From NCBI RefSeq assembly GCF_000423285.1, contig NZ_AUHR01000006.1, positions 1 through 64,000 of the forward strand: a stretch of 64,000 nt of DNA, in the 5' to 3' direction. The translations under genes and the position numbers were made by a program. The notes below the pieces were generated by a model. That model worked only from the letters and a program-made list of their open reading frames with translations. It made no database searches and was not told where the DNA came from. This stretch comes from Laribacter hongkongensis DSM 14985. Its GTDB lineage: Bacteria; Pseudomonadota; Gammaproteobacteria; Burkholderiales; Aquaspirillaceae. Positions 1 through 10,977 of this stretch are shown here, piece after piece (the stretch's first letter is position 1; each line of letters starts with the position of its first letter).

Positions 1-2
1 TG

Positions 3-773
3 TCGGCCCAGCAGGTCGGTGACCATATCGTCATCGAAGTAGCCGACGACGGACGCGGCATGAATGCCGGCATGCTGCGCAAGAAAGCGCTGGAAAAAGG
101 CCTGATCGACCTCGAGCAGGCCAACAGCCTTGACGACAAACAGGCACTGCACCTGATCTTTTTGCCAGGTTTTTCAACCAAGGACCAGATTTCCAGCGTA
201 TCCGGCCGGGGTGTCGGCATGGATGTGGTGCGGACCAACATCCAGAAGCTCAACGGCCGCATCGACATCAGCTCGGCCCCGAACGAAGGCACCAAGATCA
301 GCATTTCGCTGCCGCTGACACTGGCCATCCTGCCTGTACTGGTGGTCAAGGTCTGCAACCAGCCATTTGCCGTACCGCTGGCGATGGTCCGGGAAATCAT
401 CCCGTTCTCGTCTGATTCGATCCAGGAAGTTTCGGGCCGCCCGACCATCGTGGTGCGGGACGAAATCCTGCCGGTGCGCCGCCTGACCGAACTGCTGGGC
501 TGGAAAGCAACCCAGGAGCCGTGCTTTGGCGTACTGATGCAGTCGGCAGAGAAAACCTTCATCCTCGCCATCGACTCCTTTATCGGTCGTGACGATGTCG
601 TCATCAAACCGCTGCAAAACATCCGCCCCAAAGGCGTGGCGGGTGCCACGCTTTCGGGTGACGGTGCCGTGGTGCTGGTGCTCGACATGGAAGATCTGCT
701 GAGCAATGATCGCGGCGACCACAAGCTGGCCCGGGCGGGCAATATGCCCATGCTAGAAGCCGCTGCTGTCTGA
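3..773 (+). CDS. cheA: CheA chemotaxis histidine kinase, C-terminal part (5' end outside window)
   Basis: This is the C-terminal part of the chemotaxis sensor kinase that phosphorylates CheY and CheB in receptor arrays. The frame is open from base 3, so the His-phosphotransfer, CheY-binding and dimerisation domains lie upstream of the window. The fragment holds the end of the ATPase domain: an N/G1-type box (VADDGRGMNAG), then a G2-type box (SGRGVGMDVV). From about fragment residue 105 to the end is the CheW-like regulatory domain (LAILPVLVVKV, then the AVPLAMVREI region) that docks CheW and receptors. The C-terminus is a short non-conserved tail. Identity is clear from these motifs and their order. 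A chemoreceptor gene lies at 39126-40739, but no other che genes are in the window. Confidence 0.93.
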   Translation, partial: SAQQVGDHIVIEVADDGRGMNAGMLRKKALEKGLIDLEQANSLDDKQALHLIFLPGFSTKDQISSVSGRGVGMDVVRTNIQKLNGRIDISSAPNEGTKISISLPLTLAILPVLVVKVCNQPFAVPLAMVREIIPFSSDSIQEVSGRPTIVVRDEILPVRRLTELLGWKATQEPCFGVLMQSAEKTFILAIDSFIGRDDVVIKPLQNIRPKGVAGATLSGDGAVVLVLDMEDLLSNDRGDHKLARAGNMPMLEAAAV

Positions 774-812
774 GCAATATCCCCAGCCTCCGGTCAGTGA
801 CCTGACAAAGAA

Positions 813-842
813 ACCGGCCGGCAGACCAGTCTGCTGGCCGGT
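813..842 (+). terminator. 12-bp hairpin after cheA
   Basis: The arms 813-824 and 831-842 pair over 12 bp with one G-U wobble and a 6-nt loop. No U-tract follows, so it may be a weak terminator or an mRNA processing or stability element between cheA and the EAL-HDOD gene. A GTG that could start the next frame (841) lies inside the stem, which argues for the ATG at 862 instead. Confidence 0.45.
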
Positions 843-861
843 GGGCCTCAAGCGAAACCAT

Positions 862-2085
862 ATGAAGCAACCTTCCGCTTATATCGGCCGTCAACCCGTT
901 TTGAACCGTAATCAGCAGATTATCGGCTACCAGATCCTGTTCCGGCCGGCAAAACACCAGCAAGACCACGGCATGGAAGATGCTGAACGGCATATTGGCA
1001 GCCACATCATTGTCAATACGTTGTCGAATATGGACGCCAGCGCCCTGATCGGCAACAAATACGCCTTCATCAAGGTTGGCCCCAGCCTGCTGATGAGCGA
1101 CTTTCTGGACCTGCTGAATCCCCAGCGGGTCATCCTTGAGCTGTCCTCCTCCCTGGATTCCGATCCGGCCATCATCAAGCGTACCGAGCAATTGCGCCAC
1201 CACGGTTTTGGCCTTGCACTGGATGATTACCAGCCCGCCGACAAACGCCATGGCCTGCTGCACGTTGCCAACTACGTCAAACTGAGCCTCCAGCGCCTCG
1301 GACGTGAGCCACTGGACGAACTAAGCCAGGAGCTGCGCCATTTCCCGCTGATCCAGATAGCCGAACAGGTCGAAAGCCAACAGGACTTCGCCTATTGCCA
1401 TGAAATCGGCATGGACGGTTTTCAGGGTCGCTACTTCGCCCGCCCCGAAACACTGTCGGCACAAACGCTGCACCCGCAACTCGGGAACATCATCCAGCTG
1501 CTCAACAAATTACGCAGCAACGCCGAGCCCACTGAAATCGAGCTGGGATTCAAGCAGGATGTCGCCATGAGCTACAAGCTCTTCCGCTACATCAACTCGG
1601 CCGGATTTGCCCTCGTCAACGAAATCACCAATTTCCGGCAGGCCGTGACCCTGTTGGGCTACCAGAAACTGTATCGCTGGCTCACCCTGCTGCTGGTTAC
1701 GGCCAGCGAGGATGTCGGCGTACCGCCGGCCCTGCTCAAGACCGCAGTGACCCGTGCACGCTTCATGGAACTGCTGGCCCGTCAGGTCGGGCGGCGCCTG
1801 GAGCCGGACAACGCGTTCGTCACCGGCATGTTTTCACTGCTGGACGTACTGCTGGACATGCCGATGACCAACGCGCTCGACAACCTACTCCTGCCTGACG
1901 ACATCCGTACGGCACTGCTTGACCGGACCGGTGTGCTGGGCGTCATGCTAAGACTGGTCGAGTCGTGCGAAGATCCCCAGCTGGCGGACACCGGACTCCT
2001 CTCGCATGCACTGGAACTGTCCCCCGACATCCTGAACGCCGCCCATGTTTCCGCCCTTTCCTGGGTGGAGGAGCTACGGATTTGA
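862..2085 (+). CDS. EAL-HDOD signalling protein (YuxH-like), degenerate EAL
   Basis: A 407-residue two-domain protein. The N-terminal part (to about residue 200) is an EAL-like fold starting with the family hallmark YIGRQPVLNRNQQIIGYQ. The C-terminal part (about 200-400) is an HDOD domain, with conserved stretches around FKQDVAMSYKLFRYINSAGF and AVTLLGYQKLYRWL. The catalytic EAL signature is not intact: the first strand reads ILELSSSL, the DDFG-type motif is LDDYQ, and the later KxD-type position reads VKLS. It is therefore probably a c-di-GMP-binding or purely protein-interacting regulator, not a phosphodiesterase (inference). It follows cheA by 88 nt in the same direction, so a link to motility or chemotaxis is plausible. 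The ATG at 862 was chosen over an upstream in-frame GTG at 841. Confidence 0.85.
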   Translation: MKQPSAYIGRQPVLNRNQQIIGYQILFRPAKHQQDHGMEDAERHIGSHIIVNTLSNMDASALIGNKYAFIKVGPSLLMSDFLDLLNPQRVILELSSSLDSDPAIIKRTEQLRHHGFGLALDDYQPADKRHGLLHVANYVKLSLQRLGREPLDELSQELRHFPLIQIAEQVESQQDFAYCHEIGMDGFQGRYFARPETLSAQTLHPQLGNIIQLLNKLRSNAEPTEIELGFKQDVAMSYKLFRYINSAGFALVNEITNFRQAVTLLGYQKLYRWLTLLLVTASEDVGVPPALLKTAVTRARFMELLARQVGRRLEPDNAFVTGMFSLLDVLLDMPMTNALDNLLLPDDIRTALLDRTGVLGVMLRLVESCEDPQLADTGLLSHALELSPDILNAAHVSALSWVEELRI

Positions 2086-2117
2086 CCTGTGTACCGTCCG
2101 GGTCACTGTGCTACCCT

Positions 2118-2149
2118 ACGCCTCGCTCCGCCAGCGGGGCGTTGTCTTT
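2118..2149 (+). terminator. Terminator-like hairpin before tsaB
   Basis: The arms 2118-2127 and 2133-2142 form a 10-bp stem with one wobble and a 5-nt loop, followed by TGTCTTT. It lies between the EAL-HDOD gene and tsaB and probably separates the two transcripts. Confidence 0.5.
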
Positions 2150-2173
2150 CTGCCTGCATTTTCCGAGCCTTAC

Positions 2174-2839
2174 ATGAACCTGATCGCGCTCGATACCTCG
2201 ACCGAATTCCTGTCACTGGCCATCGCCATTGACGGCACGCTCCTGAACGAACACCAGCATGTCGGCCAGCGCCATGCCGAACTGACCCTGCCGCTCCTGC
2301 GCTCGCTGCTGGCCGACAGCCAGCATGTCCTGCAAGATTTTGACGCCATCGTCTACAGCCAGGGCCCGGGTGCCTTCACGGGATTGCGCATCGGCTGCGG
2401 CATCGCTCAAGGCCTGGCCCTGGCAGCCGGCCTCCCGCTGATCGGCATACCCACTCTGGACGTACTGGCCCACCAGCACCCCGGCCCGCGCGTACTGGCC
2501 TGCCTTGATGCCCGCATGGGCGAAGTCTATGCCGCAGCATACGACAAGGAAACCGGCAGCTTGCCCCTCGCCATGGGTGTCTGGAAACCCCAGGAGCTCC
2601 CCGTTCCGGACGGCCAGTGGCAAGGTGCCGGCAACGGCTTTGCCGTATTCGGCGACAGCCTTGCCGAACGGCTGGGTGCCAGCTTGACAGACGCTGACAG
2701 CTCTCTGGTCCCTTCTGCCAGTGCAATGATCGAACTGGCCCGCAGCCAGCGCTACTCCCGTATTGCACCGGAACAGGCCGAACTCGTTTACCTGCGCAAC
2801 AAGGTCGCACTGACCACCGCCGAACGGGCCCGCCAATGA
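2174..2839 (+). CDS. tsaB: TsaB, tRNA t6A biosynthesis scaffold protein
   Basis: A 221-residue ASKHA-fold protein that partners TsaD (and TsaE) in making threonylcarbamoyladenosine at position 37 of ANN-decoding tRNAs in the cytoplasm. Recognised by the N-terminal MNLIALDTSTEFLSLAI and the SQGPGAFTGLRIGCGIAQGL segment. TsaB lacks the metal-binding histidines of TsaD, and none are seen here. The frame is open further upstream, but the family's N-terminus begins at the ATG at 2174. Its last codons overlap rimI by 4 nt (ATGA), so the two are translationally coupled; tsaB-rimI is a widespread gene pair. Confidence 0.93.
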   Translation: MNLIALDTSTEFLSLAIAIDGTLLNEHQHVGQRHAELTLPLLRSLLADSQHVLQDFDAIVYSQGPGAFTGLRIGCGIAQGLALAAGLPLIGIPTLDVLAHQHPGPRVLACLDARMGEVYAAAYDKETGSLPLAMGVWKPQELPVPDGQWQGAGNGFAVFGDSLAERLGASLTDADSSLVPSASAMIELARSQRYSRIAPEQAELVYLRNKVALTTAERARQ

Positions 2840-3279
2840 ATCATCACCTGCGACAGGCCCGGGCAGCAGACATAGACACACTGGCCGGCATGGCAGCCCG
2901 TAGCCAGACTGGCCCCTGGAGTGCCGGACAGCTACTGGATTCGCTCAAGGCCGGGCACGCCATTACGGTACTGGAGCAGGATGGATACCCCATCGGTTTC
3001 GCCGTCGTCCAGGTTGTGCTGGACGAGGCAGAACTGCTGGAAATCGTGATAGACCGCCCGCACCAGCGCCACGGCTGGGCGCGCTGTCTGCTAGATCACC
3101 TGCAACGGCAATTACACCAGCAAGGTGTCAACCGGCTGTTGCTGGAGGTGCGGGAGGGTAATCTCCCTGCACTCTCGCTTTACCGGCAATACGGACTGAC
3201 CGAATTCGGCCGCCGCCGTGGTTACTACCCTGCTGCCGGCGGCCGCGAAGACGCCATCCTGATGGACATGCGGATATGA
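2836..3279 (+). CDS. rimI: RimI-type protein N-terminal acetyltransferase
   Basis: A 147-residue GNAT-family enzyme, predicted to acetylate the N-terminal alanine of ribosomal protein S18 with acetyl-CoA. The GNAT core is visible: the ELLEIVIDRPHQRHGWARCL segment is the acetyl-CoA pyrophosphate-binding motif (normally QRxGxG/A), and the C-terminal NLPALSLYRQYGLTEFGRRRGYY segment is typical of RimI. Length matches the family (about 148). It overlaps both tsaB upstream and the uracil-DNA glycosylase gene downstream by 4 nt each, so all three are one operon. Other small GNAT acetyltransferases cannot be excluded by motif alone, but position next to tsaB supports RimI. Confidence 0.9.
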   Translation: MNHHLRQARAADIDTLAGMAARSQTGPWSAGQLLDSLKAGHAITVLEQDGYPIGFAVVQVVLDEAELLEIVIDRPHQRHGWARCLLDHLQRQLHQQGVNRLLLEVREGNLPALSLYRQYGLTEFGRRRGYYPAAGGREDAILMDMRI

Positions 3280-4049
3280 GCCGTCGCAACCAGGTACTTG
3301 ATGCCCTGCAACTGACCGGCTGGTGCTTGCGCCAACCGGAATCCGGCCTGCCCGCAAGGGCGAGCGAAGTCATGACGTTGCCGCAACCTGAGGTGCTCCC
3401 TCCCGCTACCGGCACCGAACCAGCTCCGGCCGTGGTACTTGCACCCCCGACCGCCGTCATGGAGCAAGTGACAGCAACCGATGACTGGGACAACCTGTCC
3501 CGGCAAGTCTCCGGCTGCCGCAGCTGCCGTCTGTGTGAAACCCGGACCCGGACCGTGCTGGAACGCGGCAACCGCCAGGCTCCCCTGATGCTGATCGGCG
3601 AAGGACCGGGCGAACAGGAAGACCTGCAAGGTCGTCCCTTTGTCGGGCCAGCAGGCAAACTGCTGGATGCCATGCTGACAGCCACAGGCTGGTCGCCGGA
3701 GCAGGATATGTATGTCTGCAATGTGGTGAAATGTCGTCCGCCAGGCAACCGCAATCCGCAACCGGATGAAATGGCAGCCTGTCAGGCCTACCTGCAAACG
3801 CAAATCAGGCTGGTGCGTCCGCGCCTGATCGTTGCACTCGGGCGGGTGGCAGCCCAGTCATTGCTGGCGACCGAACTCTCGGTCGCCCGGCTGAGAGGCC
3901 AGACGCACCAGTATGCCGGCTATCCGCTGGTCGTCACCTATCACCCGGCCTACCTGCTGCGCAACTTGCCGGACAAGGCCCGCGCCTGGCAGGACCTGTG
4001 CCGGATCCGCCGCGAACTGGACACGCAGGTACCCGGCCAGTCGTCATGA
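3276..4049 (+). CDS. Family 4 uracil-DNA glycosylase (Fe-S)
   Basis: A 257-residue uracil-DNA glycosylase of family 4, which excises uracil from DNA at the first step of base excision repair. After a variable Pro/Ala-rich N-terminal stretch (about residues 25-70), the core shows CRSCRLC (two Fe-S ligands), LMLIGEGPGEQED (active-site region), GRPFVGPAGKLLD, the further cysteines of NVVKCRPPGNRNP, and TYHPAYLLR (HPxxLL motif near the end). It is the third gene of the tsaB-rimI-udg operon. The stop codon lies inside an 11-bp hairpin shared with the convergent downstream gene. The N-terminal linker, about 70 residues before the catalytic core, is longer than in thermophile family members. Confidence 0.9.
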   Translation: MSRRNQVLDALQLTGWCLRQPESGLPARASEVMTLPQPEVLPPATGTEPAPAVVLAPPTAVMEQVTATDDWDNLSRQVSGCRSCRLCETRTRTVLERGNRQAPLMLIGEGPGEQEDLQGRPFVGPAGKLLDAMLTATGWSPEQDMYVCNVVKCRPPGNRNPQPDEMAACQAYLQTQIRLVRPRLIVALGRVAAQSLLATELSVARLRGQTHQYAGYPLVVTYHPAYLLRNLPDKARAWQDLCRIRRELDTQVPGQSS

Positions 4050-4066
4050 CCTGACGACGACTGGCC
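4035..4066. terminator. Hairpin between convergent udg and GGDEF genes
   Basis: A perfect 11-bp stem (4035-4045 with 4056-4066) with a 10-nt loop that contains the udg stop codon. No U-tract on either side. It lies exactly between two convergent genes, so it may work as a bidirectional end structure. Confidence 0.5.
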
Positions 4067-4072
4067 AAGAGA

Positions 4073-5878
4073 CTACATCTCGTCAGTAGCCGCCAGTACC
4101 CGGTTCTTGCCGGCCAGCTTGGCACGATACATGGCGTGATCGGCCCGTTCGATCAGGTCAAGTTCGGACTCTCCGGCACTCCAGACGGCAATGCCGGCCG
4201 AAAAGGTGATGACCAGACGGTCTTCATTGGCGAGGAAGAAGGTTTTGGTCAGGTCCCGCTGCAGGCGCTCGATCAGTTCCAGTGCCTGTTCCTGCGAGGT
4301 ATCCGGCATCAGGACGACAAACTCCTCGCCCCCGAAACGGGCCACGGCATCGCTGGGACGCACCCGCTCGCTGACCAGATCAACCACATAGCGCAAGGCA
4401 TTGTCGCCCGTGCGGTGACCGTAGCGATCATTCAGTTGCTTGAAGTTGTCGATGTCGATCAGCGCCAGCGCCAGCGGCTGGCCACTTCGCTCGGCCCGGC
4501 TGGCTTCACGCATGAACTGCTCGTCCAGCCCGCGCCGGTTCAGCGCCCCGGTCAGCTGGTCCTCCTTGATCTTGGTACTGGCCTCGACCAGCTCGGCTTC
4601 CAGCAATTCGATCCGGGCATTGACAGCCTCGACCTGATGCCGGGCACCTTGCAGTTCATCATGCGCCGACGCCAGATCGGTATGGATGGCACGGGTATCC
4701 TGCATCAGCCGGCCAAGGATGCCGTGTAGCCCGACCACATCGTGCGTCAGGGCCACTTCTTCGCCGTAGCGGGAAAACCGTTCGCGATAGGTATCGGTCT
4801 GGTTGGCCAGCATGCCGACCCGGCTGATGAAGCTGTCGAGCATCGACCGCATCGAGTCGGTCGCTTCATCCAGACTGTGCTTGATCAGGCCCTGCTGGTA
4901 CACCGCCTCCTTGAGACTGGCTTCGAGCTGGTAGATCTTGCGCATGGAGAGCGGCGCCTGGCTCAGGATGTCACGCATGGCCTCGACCTGCCCCCCCACG
5001 CGGGAATCCGTCCCGACCAGCTCGGAAATGTTGTCAAGCAGCACGCCCAGCAGTCCGGCCAGCGCATTGGCCAGACGGTCCTCCTGCTCCAGTACCAGTT
5101 CGAGCCGGATCCAGAAGCGCTTGAGCCGCCGGCCGAGCATTTCCAGATCATGCCCGCTGACTGTTTCATCCAGGAGCGAAACAAGGTTCATCAGCTCCTG
5201 CGCCAGCTCCGGATAGCCTTTCAGGCGCGGTGAGACACCATTGACCAGCGTGCCCCGCAGGATGGTGCGCCACGACATGCCGGCACCGTCATCAGGACAG
5301 GCCGGCCCTGAACCCGAACTGCCCAGGAAAGAGCCTGCCATCCCGGAAGATTCGTCAGCCACACCCGGCAACTCGTCAAATGTCAGCAGACTGTCAGCCG
5401 GACGCATGGAAGCAGCGCTGGTTTTCCAGTTGTCCAGCAGGTTTCCGAGCTTGCCGTAGAGCAACAGCGGCTGTGCCCCCGCTACGGACAGGACCCGTTC
5501 GAGGGTTTCGCGCTTGTGCGACTGGCTGATGGACAGCGGCATGTCCCACAGGCGCACCAGCTCGCGCAGGATGCGCGCCCAGTCCTGCCCGGCGGTCTGC
5601 TGCTCGGCCAGCGCCTGCATGACGGAGAATGACAGTTCGGCGCCATCGTGCCAGCGCTCTCCTTCAAGGGCCTGCCTCAGCCGGCCCAGACGCGGAGACA
5701 GCCCGGAAATACCCGGCTGCTGCTCGATGTACTCCAGCAGTTCACGGGCAAAGACGTTGGTTTCGTCGGGCTGGTGCGCGATTTCACAGAATGCCCGCCG
5801 GTAATGTTCGGGCGTAGGCGGAAGCTTATCGGCCGCGAGCTTGAGCAGCGCTTCTCGGGCGATTTCAGCGGGTGTCAT
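4073..5878 (-). CDS. Diguanylate cyclase with GGEEF domain and RxxD inhibitory site
   Basis: A protein of about 601 residues that makes c-di-GMP from two GTP. The N-terminal two thirds are mostly helical and hydrophilic, with no membrane segment or recognised sensor domain, and include likely coiled-coil stretches just before the catalytic domain (AHDELQGARHQVEAVNARIE). The last about 165 residues are a complete GGDEF domain: DQLTGALNRRGLDEQ, ALIDIDNFKQLNDRYGH, then FGGEEFVVLMP. An RPSD sequence lies five residues before GGEEF, matching the RxxD product-inhibition site, so the enzyme is predicted to be active and feedback inhibited. The ATG at 5878 is taken as start; a GTG two codons earlier is possible. 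A TATAAT match on the minus strand lies at 5914-5919. Confidence 0.9.
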   Translation of the reverse strand: MTPAEIAREALLKLAADKLPPTPEHYRRAFCEIAHQPDETNVFARELLEYIEQQPGISGLSPRLGRLRQALEGERWHDGAELSFSVMQALAEQQTAGQDWARILRELVRLWDMPLSISQSHKRETLERVLSVAGAQPLLLYGKLGNLLDNWKTSAASMRPADSLLTFDELPGVADESSGMAGSFLGSSGSGPACPDDGAGMSWRTILRGTLVNGVSPRLKGYPELAQELMNLVSLLDETVSGHDLEMLGRRLKRFWIRLELVLEQEDRLANALAGLLGVLLDNISELVGTDSRVGGQVEAMRDILSQAPLSMRKIYQLEASLKEAVYQQGLIKHSLDEATDSMRSMLDSFISRVGMLANQTDTYRERFSRYGEEVALTHDVVGLHGILGRLMQDTRAIHTDLASAHDELQGARHQVEAVNARIELLEAELVEASTKIKEDQLTGALNRRGLDEQFMREASRAERSGQPLALALIDIDNFKQLNDRYGHRTGDNALRYVVDLVSERVRPSDAVARFGGEEFVVLMPDTSQEQALELIERLQRDLTKTFFLANEDRLVITFSAGIAVWSAGESELDLIERADHAMYRAKLAGKNRVLAATDEM

Positions 5879-5965
5879 CGGCACGGAGGGCTTTGGAGAG
5901 ATTCGACCGGACGATTATACGATCGGCCCGGCAACACGCCTACCAGGTTAGTCAAACATCATGTA

Positions 5966-6247
5966 TCAGCGTGCAACAGGTCCGAGAACCTGGAAAAACA
6001 CTTCTCCCTGCCGCACCATGCCCAGTTCGTTGCGGGCGCGTTCTTCAACGGCAGCATGACCGGTTTTCAGATCCTGCACATCGGCTGCCAGCACCATGTT
6101 GCGGGACAGCAGTTTTTCGTTGAGGGCACGCTGCTCGGTCAGCTGCGACTCAAGCTGCAACGAGCGCACCCAGCTGCCCTTGCCAAACCACAGGGGCCAC
6201 TGGAGCAAGGCAATACCGGTCAGCAGGACTACAGGAACAATACGCAT
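5966..6247 (-). CDS. ftsB: FtsB cell division protein
   Basis: A 93-residue single-pass inner membrane protein of the divisome; FtsB with FtsL and FtsQ activates septal peptidoglycan synthesis. It has an N-terminal membrane segment ([19 protein letters not shown]), then a periplasmic coiled coil ([21 protein letters not shown]) and the conserved segment [19 protein letters not shown]. Length matches the family (about 90-105). It is last in the pyrG-kdsA-eno-ftsB cluster, 45 nt after eno, an arrangement common in beta- and gammaproteobacteria. Confidence 0.93.
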   Translation of the reverse strand: MRIVPVVLLTGIALLQWPLWFGKGSWVRSLQLESQLTEQRALNEKLLSRNMVLAADVQDLKTGHAAVEERARNELGMVRQGEVFFQVLGPVAR

Positions 6248-6292
6248 AGGGAGAAAAAGCCGCCGGCAGTAACCGGCGGCCCGGACAGTAAG

Positions 6293-7594
<1,302 letters not shown>

Positions 7595-7612
7595 TCAAAC
7601 GGAATGTTACGG

Positions 7613-7646
7613 AAGCAAAAGAACGGGGCGTTCATGCACGCCCCGT
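7613..7646 (-). terminator. Intrinsic terminator after kdsA
   Basis: On the minus strand a perfect 9-bp GC-rich stem (7638-7646 with 7623-7631) and a 6-nt loop are followed by TTCTTTTGC. It lies between kdsA and eno, so it would end or attenuate the pyrG-kdsA transcript. Confidence 0.7.
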
Positions 7647-7662
7647 CCGGAAACGACTGGTG

Positions 7663-8514
7663 TCACAAGGCCTGCTCGGCCAGGGGACGCGATTTGACCA
7701 GGCGATCCAGTTCGACCAGCGTGGCCAGCAGGTCGTAGAGCCTGGGTAGCGGCCATGCATTGGGCCCGTCGGACAGTGCCTTGCACGGGTCCGGATGGGT
7801 TTCCATGAAGATGCCGGCAATGCCGGTTGCCACGGCTGCGCGGGCCAGTACCGGCACGAATTCGCGCTGGCCACCCGAGCTGGTGCCCTGCCCGCCGGGC
7901 AGCTGCACCGAGTGGGTGGCATCGTAAACCACCGGGCATCCGGTCCCGCGCATGATGGCAAGGCTGCGCATATCGGATACCAGGTTGTTGTAGCCGAACG
8001 AGGCGCCGCGCTCGCACACCATGATGGTGTCACCGTCGAAACCGGCCTCACGGGCACCGTGGCGGGCCTTGGCCACCACGTTGAGCATGTCACCCGGCGC
8101 GAGGAACTGGCCCTTCTTGATGTTGACCGGCTTGCCGGTAGCCGCCACGGCGCGGATAAAGTCGGTCTGCCGGCACAGGAATGCCGGAGTTTGCAGGACG
8201 TCGACCACCGAAGCCGCCAACGGAGCTTCTTCGGCGGTATGCACGTCGGTCAGTACCGGTACGCCAACCTGTTTTTTGACCTTGTCGAGGATGGTCAGGC
8301 CGGCATCAATGCCGAAACCGCGAAAGCTCTGGTCGGAGCTGCGGTTGGCCTTGTCGTAGCTCGACTTGTAGATGAACGGCAGGCCAAGGCGGCCGGCCAT
8401 TTCCTTGAGCTGGCCGGCGGTATCGATGGCGAACTGTTCACCTTCGATGACGCAGGGACCGGCAATCAGGAAGAGGGGCTGGTCGAGCCCCGCGTCGAAT
8501 CCACACAGTTTCAT
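7663..8514 (-). CDS. kdsA: KdsA, KDO-8-phosphate synthase (metal-dependent class)
   Basis: A 283-residue enzyme joining arabinose-5-phosphate and phosphoenolpyruvate to make KDO-8-phosphate for the lipopolysaccharide inner core. Motifs: [57 protein letters not shown] and [16 protein letters not shown]. The cysteine in IAGPC (residue 21) is the metal ligand of the metal-dependent class; metal-independent enzymes such as that of E. coli have Asn there. Start taken at the ATG at 8514, which has an AGGAG ribosome binding site. It follows pyrG by 50 nt. Confidence 0.95.
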   Translation of the reverse strand: MKLCGFDAGLDQPLFLIAGPCVIEGEQFAIDTAGQLKEMAGRLGLPFIYKSSYDKANRSSDQSFRGFGIDAGLTILDKVKKQVGVPVLTDVHTAEEAPLAASVVDVLQTPAFLCRQTDFIRAVAATGKPVNIKKGQFLAPGDMLNVVAKARHGAREAGFDGDTIMVCERGASFGYNNLVSDMRSLAIMRGTGCPVVYDATHSVQLPGGQGTSSGGQREFVPVLARAAVATGIAGIFMETHPDPCKALSDGPNAWPLPRLYDLLATLVELDRLVKSRPLAEQAL

Positions 8515-8564
8515 GCATGACTCCTGTTGTCCGGACAAGGCTCAACGGCCTGCCCGGCACAGCA

Positions 8565-10256
<1,692 letters not shown>

Positions 10257-10355
10257 TCACGCCCCCGGCAACACCTTGACTTTAGACGACAAACAGCAGC
10301 TGTCCGCGCGCAATGGCGCACCTTCCGTCAAACTGATTCCCGAGCGGTTCCCGGC

Positions 10356-10385
10356 TTGAGTAGGCTTCTGTTTTTATGGTATAAA
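10356..10385 (+). promoter_or_regulatory. Sigma-70 promoter for rpmB-rpmG
   Basis: TTGAGT (10356-10361), an 18-nt spacer and TATAAA (10380-10385), with the -10 box extended by an upstream TG (ATGGTATAAA). It lies 35 nt before the rpmB start codon in the pyrG/rpmB divergent region. Confidence 0.7.
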
Positions 10386-10419
10386 GCCGGCTTTTACTGG
10401 ATTCTGGAGATTTCACATC

Positions 10420-10653
10420 ATGGCGCGAGTTTGCAAAGTCACCGGCAAGCGTCCGATGGTGGGTAACAACGTATCCCACGCCAACAACAAGACCAAGCGC
10501 CGCTTCCTGCCGAACCTGCAGTATCGCCGCTTCTGGGTCGAGAGCGAAAACCGCTGGGTCCGCATGCGCGTGTCGAACGCTGCCCTGCGTACCATCGACA
10601 AAGTTGGTATCGACGCCGTTCTTGCCGATCTGCGTGCCCGCGGCGAGATCTAA
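10420..10653 (+). CDS. rpmB: 50S ribosomal protein L28
   Basis: A 77-residue basic ribosomal protein of the large subunit. Begins [20 protein letters not shown], the family signature, followed by [18 protein letters not shown]. It has only one N-terminal cysteine and no CxxC pairs, so it is the zinc-independent form. Good upstream ribosome binding site (TGGAG). Paired with rpmG 53 nt downstream, the standard bacterial arrangement. Confidence 0.98.
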   Translation: MARVCKVTGKRPMVGNNVSHANNKTKRRFLPNLQYRRFWVESENRWVRMRVSNAALRTIDKVGIDAVLADLRARGEI

Positions 10654-10706
10654 TTCTCAGCCGAAGCAGCTGCTGACGACCCTATTCACCAAGAAGGAAC
10701 GCCACC

Positions 10707-10862
10707 ATGCGTGACAAGATCAAGCTGGAGTCGACCGCTGGTACCGGTCACTTCTACACCACCACCAAAAACAAGCGCACCATGCCGGAAAAGATGGAAA
10801 TCAAGAAATTTGATCCGGTTGTACGCAAGCATGTCATCTACAAGGAAACCAAGCTCAAGTAA
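10707..10862 (+). CDS. rpmG: 50S ribosomal protein L33 (zinc-independent form)
   Basis: A 51-residue large-subunit protein: [36 protein letters not shown] and [14 protein letters not shown]. The four cysteines of the zinc-binding form are all absent, so it is the C-minus type. An AAGGA ribosome binding site precedes the ATG. Same transcript as rpmB, closed by the terminator immediately downstream. Confidence 0.97.
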   Translation: MRDKIKLESTAGTGHFYTTTKNKRTMPEKMEIKKFDPVVRKHVIYKETKLK

Positions 10863-10882
10863 CCGGGCTTTCTCCTTGTCGC

Positions 10883-10920
10883 CAAAACCGTCCAGGCCAA
10901 TGCCGGGCGGTTTTGTTTTG
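10883..10920 (+). terminator. Terminator of rpmB-rpmG
   Basis: The arms 10883-10893 and 10905-10915 pair over 11 bp with one wobble. The 3' arm ends in TTTTG and is followed by TTTTG. It starts 21 nt after the rpmG stop. Confidence 0.8.
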
Positions 10921-10935
10921 CGTAAAAACAACATG

Positions 10936-10965
10936 AAAAAACCGGTGCATGCGCCGGTTTTTTTG
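10936..10965. terminator. Bidirectional terminator between rpmG and the UPF0114 gene
   Basis: A stem of AAAAAACCGG with CCGGTTTTTT around a short loop (centre about 10950), with A-run and U-run flanks on both strands. It lies between convergent genes and should act in both directions. Confidence 0.85.
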
Positions 10966-10977
10966 TTCGCCTGCTTC

